NCBI GenBank assembly: GCA_937889225.1
Contig: CALAST010000057.1
Coordinates: 1-42,853 of the forward strand
Direction of reading: 5' to 3'
DNA length: 42,853 nucleotides
From: an uncultured Lachnobacterium sp.
GTDB taxonomy: Bacteria > Bacillota > Clostridia > Lachnospirales > Lachnospiraceae
A program made the position numbers and the translations under genes. The notes under the pieces are model-generated. The model saw nothing but the letters and a program-made list of their open reading frames with translations, ran no database searches and was not told where the DNA came from. Shown here piece after piece: positions 26,684 to 34,475 of the stretch (positions within the stretch are counted from its first letter, which is position 1; each line of letters opens with the position of its first letter).

Positions 26684-26785
26684 AAAAAACACGAAACCAT
26701 ATATCATTTTGCTCAAAATGGAAACTTCTCGTTTACGAACTTCTTTCCTTTTCTATAACATTTGATACATAGTCTCGTGTTTTTT
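26684..26785. terminator. Branched, two-way terminator-like structure after the glycosyltransferase
   Basis: AAAAAACACGA (26684-26694) is complementary to TCGTGTTTTTT (26775-26785), so either strand gives a stem followed by Ts. Inside is a hairpin CATTTT-GCTC-AAAATG (26705-26720) and a smaller TCGTTTACGA one. It probably ends the glycosyltransferase transcript, but an 80-base interior is unusually large for a terminator and a small RNA is possible. Confidence 0.5.
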
Positions 26786-26859
26786 ACTTAGCAAATATCA
26801 CAATCTGCTTAAATATGTCAAACATCCATCTTTTATAAGCCGGATAAATTGCACCTCAT

Positions 26860-27873
26860 TTAGTTAAATCCAATTACTTTCTGAGAAATACGGTATGTTG
26901 CAATAGAAATCTTACGTCCACTTTTGCCCGGCAGATTCATCGCATTTCCTAAGATACCACGTCTTAATTTATGGAATAAACGCAGGTCTTTTTCTTTTAT
27001 GTACTTCCAAAGTTCACGTTTCTTCTCTAAATTTTCTTCCGTTTCTGAACGAAGACACATAATTGTGGATACTACCGTAATAATTTCTAAATAATTCAGC
27101 ATATACTGACGGCATTTTTTATCCGGAATGGACCATAAATCATACTGGTCAATCATAATTTTATTTACCTTAATCTGCTGGTCAATACGGCGAATCATTA
27201 CTTTCTCATTTACAGACTGGTCATCTCGTCCAATAAAATAACGATAGAAATCTATATCCATATAATACATAGTCTTCACTTTTGGAAGTGGAGTGTAAAC
27301 ATAAATATTATCTACATAAAATGTATGTTTCGGAAGCTCTAATCCACATTCACGGAGTAACTTTGTACGATAAATTACGGAATGCATCAAAATATAATGC
27401 CCTTTAAAGAAATGCTTGATATCCTTCCATGCAAAAACTTTATCTTGTGGAAAACCTTTCTGACGCATTACTTTTTTATGCTTTGCCCCTTCTTTTTCAT
27501 ATACATAATTAGCAAGAAGCATATCTAAATTTGTGGCACTTCCTGCAAATTCACGCAGCTTATCCAAAATCTTTGCATAAGCATCCGCATCTACCCAGTC
27601 ATCACTATCTACTACTTTAAAATATAATCCTGTTGCATTACGAATGCCGGCATTTACTGCTTCTCCATGACCACCATTTTCCTGATGAATGGCACGCACA
27701 ATGGTTGGGTATTTTTGTGCATATGCATCTGCAATTTCAGCTGTACGGTCTTTTGAGCCATCATTTACAATAATAATTTCAACATCTTCTCCGCCCGGCA
27801 AAATAGATTCAATACATTTTTCCATATAGGCTTCTGAATTGTAACAAGGTATTGCAAAAGTAAGTAATTTCAT
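26860..27873 (-). CDS. Family 2 glycosyltransferase
   Basis: GT-A fold glycosyltransferase (337 aa) that transfers a sugar from a nucleotide sugar, probably to a cell-surface glycan. It opens with the family motif TFAIPCYNSEAYMEKCIESI, then VEIIIVNDGSKDRT (nucleotide-binding), ENGGHGEAVNAGIRNATG, and the metal-binding DSDDW near residue 91. There is no membrane segment, so it acts at the inner face of the membrane. A good AAAGGAAA site precedes the ATG. It stands alone between long intergenic regions, which gives no hint of acceptor. The basic C-terminal third (LRRGILGNAMNLPGKSGRK) is unremarkable. Confidence 0.92.
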   Translation of the reverse strand: MKLLTFAIPCYNSEAYMEKCIESILPGGEDVEIIIVNDGSKDRTAEIADAYAQKYPTIVRAIHQENGGHGEAVNAGIRNATGLYFKVVDSDDWVDADAYAKILDKLREFAGSATNLDMLLANYVYEKEGAKHKKVMRQKGFPQDKVFAWKDIKHFFKGHYILMHSVIYRTKLLRECGLELPKHTFYVDNIYVYTPLPKVKTMYYMDIDFYRYFIGRDDQSVNEKVMIRRIDQQIKVNKIMIDQYDLWSIPDKKCRQYMLNYLEIITVVSTIMCLRSETEENLEKKRELWKYIKEKDLRLFHKLRRGILGNAMNLPGKSGRKISIATYRISQKVIGFN

Positions 27874-28200
27874 AAATTTTCCTTTCTTAATGGTTTTTCT
27901 ATTATTCTTTTCTCTATGTTACTGTTGCCACTTTCTTTTTTGCTATCACAGTATCATCTGCTCTAGCCTACTATATTATACACATTTTTGAACAATAATC
28001 GATTAATTTTTCCTTAATTTTTTTTATTCATAATTTATTAACAAAATTATCACAAACTAGGCATACCGATTTCACAATTCATACCTATACTTTTAACATA
28101 AGATAAAGATAAACATTTTCTTTTTCATATCCTCGCTATTACGGCGAGGTCCTCCCAAATATAAGGTTTTTCCTTCTTATAGATGACTCTTTTTCATAAA
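27874..28200. other. Intergenic region between glycosyltransferase and mutY
   Basis: Very AT-rich, with no supported gene. A small hairpin CCTCGC/GCGAGG (28131-28149) is visible, and a TATAAT at about 27970 on the minus strand could belong to the glycosyltransferase promoter. I see no known riboswitch. Confidence 0.4.
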
Positions 28201-28202
28201 CG

Positions 28203-28229
28203 AACCGGTACATATTGTATGTACCGGTT
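28203..28229. terminator. Perfect hairpin downstream of mutY
   Basis: AACCGGTACAT (28203-28213) and ATGTACCGGTT (28219-28229) form a perfect 11-base stem. The T-run is on the plus strand side (TTTTCTCC); on the minus strand, where mutY is, the tail is only CGTTTA. It may stabilise or end the mutY mRNA. Confidence 0.45.
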
Positions 28230-28235
28230 TTCTCC

Positions 28236-28294
28236 TTATTCGGGTCACGCGGATATTCGCAATCCGCTTTCGCTACTTGCTCATAACTGAATAA
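28236..28294 (+). repeat. Dispersed palindromic repeat, copy 2, overlapping the mutY stop
   Basis: TTATTCG (28236-28242) to TGAATAA (28288-28294) with the core GCGGATATTCGCAATCCGC and TTTCGCTACTTGCTCATAAC, almost identical to copy 1. The mutY stop codon (28281-28283) lies inside the element, so its last few residues (AVIQL) are encoded by the repeat. Confidence 0.8.
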
Positions 28295-29516
28295 CCGCAT
28301 TCTTACCTAGTATCAAATTTAAGTATTCTGCATATTTTACAAAGGCAGATGGAATTGCGTAATGCTCTCTTGTCTCATCCACATCTACAAAAATCCAATT
28401 TGTATCTTTTGTATTTTGTTGCATATCTTTGCAAAGCGGACACGCGCAATCCGCATTCGCTACTTGCTGGTGAACGCAGGCAACTTCGTTGCTTGTTCTG
28501 CGTTCATATTCTTTTGCTTGCAAAAACACTACATATCCTTTCATATGCCACTCTACATGTGAAAAAACATGTTTCGCATCGCAAGCCTTTTGGATTCGCA
28601 CAGGTTCATACCCTTGCTTTCTTAAATACGTTGTTACTTCTTCTTCTGATAAATATCCTTCTACATTTGGCAATTCATAAAGTCCTGCCAACAATCCCTT
28701 CTTTGGGCGTTTATGCAATGCTATTTGCTCTCCATCCTTGATAATTAAAACGGTCTTTTGCTCTATTCTCCGTTCTTTTGCCTTTTTCTTAACAGGAAGT
28801 TCACTAATACGATTTTGTTTCCTTGCTTCGCACAACTCGCCCCATGGACAAACCTCACAATGCGGTGCACCATTTGGGACACAAACCATTGCCCCAAGCT
28901 CCATAAGTGCCTGATTAAAAATTTGCGGAATTACAATATTTTGCTGCGATATCATTTGTTCTTTCTTTATCAAATTATCATTTTTATCGTTCATCAATGC
29001 AAGCAAATGATTTTCCATATTTTTTCGCACACTTTGTTTCATAATATCGCTGTCATCTGCCGTCACTCTTGAAATTACACGAAGCACATTTCCGTCTACC
29101 GCAGGAACAGGTTTGCCAAAAGCTATAGAAGAAATTGCACCGGCTGTGTAACTCCCAATTCCCTTTAATGTTATTAAATCTTCATATTCGGATGGCATAA
29201 TGCCATTATATTCTTCCAGTATCTGGTTTGCCGCAACTTTTAAATTCCGAACACGGTTATAATACCCCAGCCCTTCCCATAATTTTAATAATTTATCTTC
29301 AGGGCAATTTGCAAGTGCTTCAATATCCGGCAATTCTTTTATAAATCGGTCAAAATATGGTTTTACTGCCTCTACTCTTGTCTGCTGCAGCATAATTTCC
29401 GAAATCCATACATAGTAGCCGGTTGGATGTTCCCTCCATGGCAATACTCGTTTATTTTCCAAAAACCAACTTTGCAGAGGTTCTACAAGCAGTTTTAAAT
29501 TAAAATCTTCTAACAT
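28281..29516 (-). CDS. mutY: Adenine DNA glycosylase MutY, with repeat-encoded insertion and C-terminus
   Basis: Removes adenine mispaired with 8-oxoguanine. Family features: PWREHPTGYYVWISEIMLQQ at the N-terminus, helix-hairpin-helix LKGIGSYTAGAI, the catalytic Asp in VPAVDGNVLRV, and the 4Fe-4S cluster cysteines C-x6-C-x2-C-x5-C (CVPNGAPHCEVCPWGELC, about 225-242). The C-terminal domain resembles the NUDIX-like 8-oxoG reader (HVFSHVEWHMKGYVV). Within that domain about 25 residues (near 337-362, NEVACVHQQVANADCAC) come from a palindromic repeat inserted in frame, and the stop codon lies in a second copy. The ATG at 29516 has GGAG six bases upstream; one four codons earlier is also possible. 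The insert is between strands WHMKGYVVFLQ and WIFVDVDE, so the enzyme may still work. Confidence 0.93.
   Translation of the reverse strand: MLEDFNLKLLVEPLQSWFLENKRVLPWREHPTGYYVWISEIMLQQTRVEAVKPYFDRFIKELPDIEALANCPEDKLLKLWEGLGYYNRVRNLKVAANQILEEYNGIMPSEYEDLITLKGIGSYTAGAISSIAFGKPVPAVDGNVLRVISRVTADDSDIMKQSVRKNMENHLLALMNDKNDNLIKKEQMISQQNIVIPQIFNQALMELGAMVCVPNGAPHCEVCPWGELCEARKQNRISELPVKKKAKERRIEQKTVLIIKDGEQIALHKRPKKGLLAGLYELPNVEGYLSEEEVTTYLRKQGYEPVRIQKACDAKHVFSHVEWHMKGYVVFLQAKEYERRTSNEVACVHQQVANADCACPLCKDMQQNTKDTNWIFVDVDETREHYAIPSAFVKYAEYLNLILGKNAVIQL
28433..28506 (+). repeat. Dispersed palindromic repeat, copy 3, inside mutY
   Basis: AAAGCGGACACGCGCAATCC then GCATTCGCTACTTGCT matches copies 1 and 2, followed by a nested hairpin TGAACGCAG-GCAAC-TTC-GTTGC...CTGCGTTCA (28471-28506) that takes the place of the usual right end. 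It keeps the mutY reading frame open. Confidence 0.75.
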
Positions 29517-29641
29517 AATATGCTCCATTTCCTAATCTTTTATCTCTATTTTTCTATTGGGAATGCCTCATAAATGGGCTTTCCAACTTTTTTATTTTAA
29601 ACATAATACAAAAGAAAAGAAAGAGGAAATTATGTTTTTCC

Positions 29642-30067
29642 CTATTTTGACAATTTTTTAAGCGGATATTCCGAATCCACTTTGCACTTCTGCAAAATCC
29701 ATTCAAAAAATAATCCTGCCATCATCCAAAACGGTAAATAATCGAGACGAACAATCCCATTTATTGCATATTTTGCATCTTTGTAATCCCACGGACAGAC
29801 ATCAAATGCATTTAAGATACTGCCGCTTATATACTCTCCACTCATAATAAGAATTCCATAACAAAGCCCTCTCCTTAGCATGGACCAATTTTTAATTTTG
29901 GGATAAACCATATCAAAACCTGCTGCCATGCCATATATCGGAAACATCCATGCTGAACTGTGCCCCTGTAAATGCCAATCTTTTTTTCTTGCAGAACCAA
30001 GCGATGTAAAAAATATCTCCATGCACCATCCGGTCAAACCACATACAATAAAATTCTTTTTATTCAT
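29642..30067 (-). CDS. Small CmpB-like membrane protein (putative ABC-transporter type)
   Basis: A 141-aa membrane protein with about four hydrophobic stretches. The pattern GLTGWCMEIFFTSL near the start, then FPIYGMAAGFD, and CPWDYKDAKYAINGIVRLDYLPFW resemble the 'putative ABC-transporter type IV / CmpB' family, whose role is unknown. It is somewhat shorter than usual members. The ribosome binding site is weak. The last residues, KCKVDSEYPLKKLSK, are encoded by a diverged copy of the dispersed palindromic repeat (29660-29693). It sits between mutY and gerC on the same strand. Confidence 0.7.
   Translation of the reverse strand: MNKKNFIVCGLTGWCMEIFFTSLGSARKKDWHLQGHSSAWMFPIYGMAAGFDMVYPKIKNWSMLRRGLCYGILIMSGEYISGSILNAFDVCPWDYKDAKYAINGIVRLDYLPFWMMAGLFFEWILQKCKVDSEYPLKKLSK
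29660..29693 (+). repeat. Dispersed palindromic repeat, diverged copy, in a gene's 3' end
   Basis: AAGCGGATATTCCGAATCCA followed by CTTTGCACTTCTGC matches the repeat core AAGCGGATATTCGCAATCCGC-TTTCGCTACTTGCTC with a few changes. It lies within the last 17 codons of the CmpB-like gene. Confidence 0.55.
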
Positions 30068-30182
30068 ACGAAATTTTAGGTCGCAAAAAATATGATAACC
30101 GCATAAGGTGCAACCAATCTCCTTTTTTCTAAAAAATTCTTACAACAAATGTTCCAAAAACTCCACATGCTTTCACAATTGA

Positions 30183-30226
30183 AGAGCAAGTAGCGAATGC
30201 GGATTGCGAGTGTCCGCTTTACGTAT
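30183..30226 (-). repeat. Dispersed palindromic repeat, copy 4, right after gerC
   Basis: On the minus strand this reads GTAAAGCGGACACTCGCAAT then CCGCATTCGCTACTTGCTC. It begins about four bases after the gerC stop codon. It has lost the TTATTCG ends. Confidence 0.75.
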
Positions 30227-30229
30227 CCG

Positions 30230-30868
30230 TTAATCATAAAACTCCAATGCATATTCTCCACGCATATACACGATATTATCTTCCACCTCAAAATAAGGTG
30301 CATAAAGAATCAAATTTTGGTTTTCCTGCTCATCAATCAAATCACCCAGAGAAATTAAATTATCTTCTTTTTGCTTATGGTTTTCCAAATAATTTTCTAA
30401 GTAGCTTCCTACATCTTCCGGTAATTTATCTACAATTTCTAATATATCCGAAATATCTTCCGTAATACAAATATAAGTATTTCTTGGAAATTCTTCGGTT
30501 TCAGCAAGCGTCGCAATCATATCACGATACACCTGCTTGTTATTTACCAAATCTTCTCCCAACAACAATATCTTCAAATGATTATAATCCGGCACCCTTT
30601 GCAATAAATCTTCATAATCTTCCTTTGCCCGTGCAAAATTATCTCCTTTTCTAGCAGCATACGGCAACTCCTCCCCCTCTCCACTTTCCGATTTCGGACG
30701 AGAAAAGCTATTGCAGTAAACCACTTTATTCTGTTCATCATCGTAATCTACTGCTGCCAGAAGGGGAAATGCGGTTTCTTCTAATTCGTTTGCTCCGCAT
30801 CCCATTAATCCACATATCATAATTCCTGATAACATAAAAATGATTATTTTTCTTATTTTTTTTATCAT
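30230..30868 (-). CDS. gerAC: Ger(x)C-type germinant receptor lipoprotein, short form
   Basis: The C subunit of a GerA-type spore germinant receptor, anchored in the spore inner membrane. The N-terminus has a signal peptide with lipobox LMGCG (Cys about residue 24), then the start of the Ger(x)C N-terminal domain (FPLLAAVDYDDEQNKVVYCN, and HLKILLLGEDLVNN). Family members are usually about 350-400 aa with a C-terminal GerAC domain; this one has 212 aa and stops after the N-terminal domain, with a dispersed repeat four bases beyond the stop. No remains of the second domain are visible downstream. Either the gene was cut by the repeat insertion or the short form is normal in this group. It follows gerAB by 110 bases. 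Confidence 0.8.
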   Translation of the reverse strand: MIKKIRKIIIFMLSGIMICGLMGCGANELEETAFPLLAAVDYDDEQNKVVYCNSFSRPKSESGEGEELPYAARKGDNFARAKEDYEDLLQRVPDYNHLKILLLGEDLVNNKQVYRDMIATLAETEEFPRNTYICITEDISDILEIVDKLPEDVGSYLENYLENHKQKEDNLISLGDLIDEQENQNLILYAPYFEVEDNIVYMRGEYALEFYD

Positions 30869-30934
30869 AATCTTAATACGTTTCCTTCCTTAGACTAATT
30901 ACAAGATTTTTTCACACCTGAATCATGTTCTTAC

Positions 30935-30959
30935 GCTCAAAACAGCAAGTGTTTTGAGC
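30935..30959. other. Hairpin between gerAB and gerAC
   Basis: GCTCAAAACA (30935-30944) and TGTTTTGAGC (30950-30959) form a perfect ten-base stem with a five-base loop in the 110-base gap. There is no T-tail on either side, so it is more likely an mRNA processing or stability element than a terminator. Confidence 0.5.
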
Positions 30960-30978
30960 TGTACTAAATACAAAACAT

Positions 30979-32076
30979 TTATTTCTTTTGCTTATTTCGC
31001 TTAATTAATAACAACACCAAGGGTCCTAAAATCATCACCGGAACCGCCACATAACTATAATATCCCAAAAATACCCTTACAAAACCTTCACTATTTTCCA
31101 TAAAATAAGCCACCGCATATACCAAGGCAGTTGCAATCCCTATTTGCCACATCCGAACAGAGCCTTTGATTTTATTCATCATTTCCACGCCATAATGCAA
31201 ATGCAGGTTGATTAACGCAAATAATGTAAAAAACCACACTCCTATCATCAACGCATCCATTCGCTTTATAAAACTGCCTTTAAATTGCACCGTACTCATC
31301 AACGTAATTACAGGATAACGCATTGCTGCAAGCCCCTTTTCTCCAAAACATCCTATCAAAATAACATAGCTTCCCAAAAATACAACTACTGAAAACAACA
31401 ATGCCCTTGATACAATTTTTATCATGCCTGTTCCATACGTTTTCGAAGATGTATCTCTTTTTTCCAATAAAAAAATAGAAAAGAACAACGGCGTCAATAG
31501 CAGAAATACCAAATAACTTCCTTCAAAAAAAGAACGTGCTGATACATCAAAAAAAGAGGATAAATATTCCGGTTTTACGTCTCGAATACTAAACAGCATC
31601 ATAATTACATATGGAATAAAAATAAACCAAAACAGCACTTCATATACCCTTGCACGATTTTCAATTCCTCCACCTATCGCATAAGCGGCAAGCAACATTG
31701 TCACAAATAAAATCACACCAAATGATTCTTCTTTTAAAAGGGCATGCTGCATTAGATTTGTAAAGACATAGGCACAAAAACCTGATGTAAAAATACTATG
31801 CAAACTGATATAACCAAACGAGAGCCATTGTATTGCTTTTCCTCCATTTTGCTGCAAATAACTCCCCGCATCCATCTTAATCTTCCTTATAATAAAGCCC
31901 AGATAAAGCAGATATACATATCCACAGATTCCACCCAAAAGAATGGCAAATATACCATCTATTCCGGTTAATTTTGCCAGATAAGGCGGCAAAAGCAATG
32001 TGCCAATGCCCAACAGGTCAAACACAAACAGACGAAACGTCTGTCTGTCTGATATTTTTCCATTTTCTACATACAT
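30979..32076 (-). CDS. gerAB: GerAB-type germinant receptor permease-like subunit
   Basis: Inner-membrane B subunit of a GerA-type receptor (365 aa, about ten hydrophobic segments), related to amino-acid permeases and thought to bind the germinant. It begins ISDRQTFRLFVFDLLGIGTLLLPPYLAKLTG, the usual GerAB start, and ends in a basic tail RNKQKK. It starts four bases after gerAA, with no strong ribosome binding site of its own, so it is probably translated by coupling. The order gerAA-gerAB-gerAC is standard. Confidence 0.94.
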   Translation of the reverse strand: MYVENGKISDRQTFRLFVFDLLGIGTLLLPPYLAKLTGIDGIFAILLGGICGYVYLLYLGFIIRKIKMDAGSYLQQNGGKAIQWLSFGYISLHSIFTSGFCAYVFTNLMQHALLKEESFGVILFVTMLLAAYAIGGGIENRARVYEVLFWFIFIPYVIMMLFSIRDVKPEYLSSFFDVSARSFFEGSYLVFLLLTPLFFSIFLLEKRDTSSKTYGTGMIKIVSRALLFSVVVFLGSYVILIGCFGEKGLAAMRYPVITLMSTVQFKGSFIKRMDALMIGVWFFTLFALINLHLHYGVEMMNKIKGSVRMWQIGIATALVYAVAYFMENSEGFVRVFLGYYSYVAVPVMILGPLVLLLIKRNKQKK

Positions 32077-32080
32077 AGTT

Positions 32081-33574
32081 CTAATCTTTCTTTTTTAATT
32101 TGGTTCTTTCGTGAGGATTGGAATAAATCGGACGTTTCCATAATAAACGAAGTGGAAAACGCACAAAGGAATCTTTTTCATCCTGATAATCGTTGAGCTT
32201 TGCATCTACAAATGGTGTTAAATAAGGGGTATGGAAACTTTTAAGTCTTGCAATATGCACCAATATAGAAAATAACCCCACCAAAAATCCAAAATACCCA
32301 AGCCATGCTGACAGAAAAATAATATAAAACTTTAAAATACGAAACGAAAACGCAAATTCCTCATTTGGAATCGCAAAGGAACAAAGTGCAGTAAATGCTA
32401 CTACAATGACAACTATCGGACTTACCAGATTCGCTTCTACCGCAGATTGCCCTATAATCAAACCGCCCACAATACCTATCGTATTTCCCATTGCTCCCGG
32501 AAGTCGCACACCTGCTTCCCTTAACAATTCAAATGACAATTCCATCAAAAGTACCTCTAACGCCGCCGGAAACGGTACACCTGTCCTTGCTTCCTGAAAG
32601 GATAACAATAATGGCGTTGGCAAAATCTGTGTATGAAAATTTGTAACAGCCAGATACAATCCCGGAAGTGTCAATGCAAAAAAAGCAGACACATAACGGA
32701 GTAACCTTGCAAATGTCGCCATATAGAAACGATTATAATAATCATCTGTCGTTTTCAAAAAAGAATTCAAATCTGCCGGCAAAAGAAGTGCTACAGGCGA
32801 ATTATCCACAATAACAACCACTTTTCCTTCCAATACGGACATTGCCGCCCTATCCGGTCTTCTTGTGGAATGAAACTGCGGAAAAGGCGAATACCACTTT
32901 TCTTCCCCTAACTGTTCCATAATACCACTATCCAATACACCATCGATTTCATAGGCATTTAGCCTTTTATGTGTTTCCTCTATCAAACTCTTATCTGCCA
33001 AATCTTCAATATAAACAATTGCTACATTTGTATGGGAACGAAGTCCTACTTGAAATTCTTTTACCTTTAATCTGGTACTTCGGATTCGTTTTCGAATTAA
33101 GGCTGTATTAACTTTTTCGGATTCCGTAAAACTTTCGTCTGAACCACGCACTACTTTTTCGGTGTCTGATTCTCCTACATCCAACCCCGGATAGCCTTTA
33201 TCTGAAATTTTTAAGGCTTCCGGATAGCCATCGACAAATAAAATTGCACTACCCGTCAAAAGCATCATTGCAGCATCTTCAATCGTTTTTATGGGTGTGG
33301 CATCTGAAAGTCCTACTGCATTTTCCTTTAACGCGTGATTGATTTCATTTTCAGGAATCTGTTCTAAATAAGCAATCATTCGCCCCAATGCTGATTTTTC
33401 AAGCATGGTATTACTCAAACTTACCTCGATATACGCAATCAGACAGGTAACTTTCAAATGCTTCCCTATTTTCATTTTTCGAAATTTCACATCATCACAG
33501 GTAGAAAATGCATTTCGGAATGCGTTTTCATTCTCTGCTAAATCTGTCGTTATGGCTCGTTTACTATTGCTCAT
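32081..33574 (-). CDS. gerAA: GerAA-type germinant receptor subunit
   Basis: A subunit of a GerA-type receptor (497 aa). The N-terminal soluble half ends near residue 280; it includes SDATPIKTIEDAAMMLLTGSAILFVDG and VAIVYIEDLADKSLIEE, and the conserved VVIVDNSPVALLLPADLNSFLKTTDDYYNR. The C-terminal half has four to five membrane segments with the conserved PLLLSFQEARTGVPFPAALE and LREAGVRLPGAMGNTIGIVG. I chose the ATG at 33574 since AAAGGAAA lies six bases upstream; an ATG five codons earlier has no ribosome binding site. It is the first gene of the gerA operon and would be made in the forespore; no SigG promoter could be called with confidence. Confidence 0.95.
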   Translation of the reverse strand: MSNSKRAITTDLAENENAFRNAFSTCDDVKFRKMKIGKHLKVTCLIAYIEVSLSNTMLEKSALGRMIAYLEQIPENEINHALKENAVGLSDATPIKTIEDAAMMLLTGSAILFVDGYPEALKISDKGYPGLDVGESDTEKVVRGSDESFTESEKVNTALIRKRIRSTRLKVKEFQVGLRSHTNVAIVYIEDLADKSLIEETHKRLNAYEIDGVLDSGIMEQLGEEKWYSPFPQFHSTRRPDRAAMSVLEGKVVVIVDNSPVALLLPADLNSFLKTTDDYYNRFYMATFARLLRYVSAFFALTLPGLYLAVTNFHTQILPTPLLLSFQEARTGVPFPAALEVLLMELSFELLREAGVRLPGAMGNTIGIVGGLIIGQSAVEANLVSPIVVIVVAFTALCSFAIPNEEFAFSFRILKFYIIFLSAWLGYFGFLVGLFSILVHIARLKSFHTPYLTPFVDAKLNDYQDEKDSFVRFPLRLLWKRPIYSNPHERTKLKKKD

Positions 33575-33720
33575 ATCATTTCCTTTCATACAAAAAAGAA
33601 CACCTATGACTATTTGTCTTAGATGTTCCTTATTATGTGCATTCTTATTTATTTTATTCTCCGGAGTAATTCTCTTTTACGGATATTTTTTATTATAATG
33701 TATCCTCCAACCGTATTACA

Positions 33721-34398
33721 CTAATTCTGGCGAATAATCACTTCTTTTACTGCATTTGCCTGATTTTCCACGTGAACGATAGTAGATTTTAAAGCAGCTT
33801 CTTCATCACGTGCCAAAAGTGACTGGTAGATTTCTTCATGTTCTTTAATTAATGTCGGATATTTTTCGGTATCTTTTAAATATTCGATACGGTAACGATA
33901 AATTTGTTCACGCAAGTTGTTTAACATGCTTACCAATTTCGGATTATTGGTTGCTTCATAAATCACATCATGGAATTTTACATCTGCTTCTGCAATCATT
34001 TTTACATTGCCTGATTTTAAGCTGATTTCAAAATCCTGCTTGCGTTCTTTTAAACGCACAAGCTGTTCTTCTGTAATACGTACCGTTGCTACCTGCGAAG
34101 CAAGCTCGTCCAAAGATGCTCTGATTTCCAAAACATCTTCCATATCTTTTAATGTCATTTTTGCTACCTCTGCACCTTTTCTTGGTGTGGTAACTGCCAG
34201 ACCTTCCTGTTCCAGCATGCGAATTGCTTCACGAATCGGCGTACGACTAACCCCAAGCTTAGCAGCCAATTGAAGTTCCATCAATCGTTCGCCCGGCTTT
34301 AAATCACCTTTTAAAATTGCCTCACGAAGCGTGTTAAAAACCACATCCCTAAGAGGCAGATATGCATTCATATTCAATTTCAAATCGTCAGTCATCAT
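33721..34398 (-). CDS. GntR-family transcription regulator, FCD (FadR) subfamily
   Basis: A 225-aa DNA-binding regulator. N-terminal winged helix: LREAILKGDLKPGERLMELQ, LGVSRTPIREAIRMLEQEGL and TPRKGAEVAKM, all strongly conserved in GntR proteins. The C-terminal all-helical FCD domain shows the usual pattern (ASLDELASQVA, then ADVKFHDVIYEATNN with Asp and His of the metal site, and EHEEIYQSL). Such regulators bind organic acids with a metal ion. It lies 78 bases downstream of ispE on the same strand. The palindrome CTTGTATACAAG in front of ispE fits the usual form of FCD-GntR operators, so it may control that unit; its ligand is unknown. Confidence 0.95.
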   Translation of the reverse strand: MMTDDLKLNMNAYLPLRDVVFNTLREAILKGDLKPGERLMELQLAAKLGVSRTPIREAIRMLEQEGLAVTTPRKGAEVAKMTLKDMEDVLEIRASLDELASQVATVRITEEQLVRLKERKQDFEISLKSGNVKMIAEADVKFHDVIYEATNNPKLVSMLNNLREQIYRYRIEYLKDTEKYPTLIKEHEEIYQSLLARDEEAALKSTIVHVENQANAVKEVIIRQN

Positions 34399-34475
34399 AC
34401 TCTCCCTATCTGTTATCTCAGTTAATAGTTATACCCTTTTCCCTTAGCTTCCTTATAAAGAATTTTTATCTCAAC

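Noticed and set aside
28131..28149. CCTCGC/GCGAGG hairpin as a riboswitch
   Set aside because: Only one short stem is present and none of the conserved sequences of known riboswitches could be seen.
30076..30303. 75-aa minus-strand frame overlapping gerC and the repeat
   Set aside because: It is out of frame with gerC, crosses the repeat, and shows no family resemblance; it does not contain the missing gerC domain.
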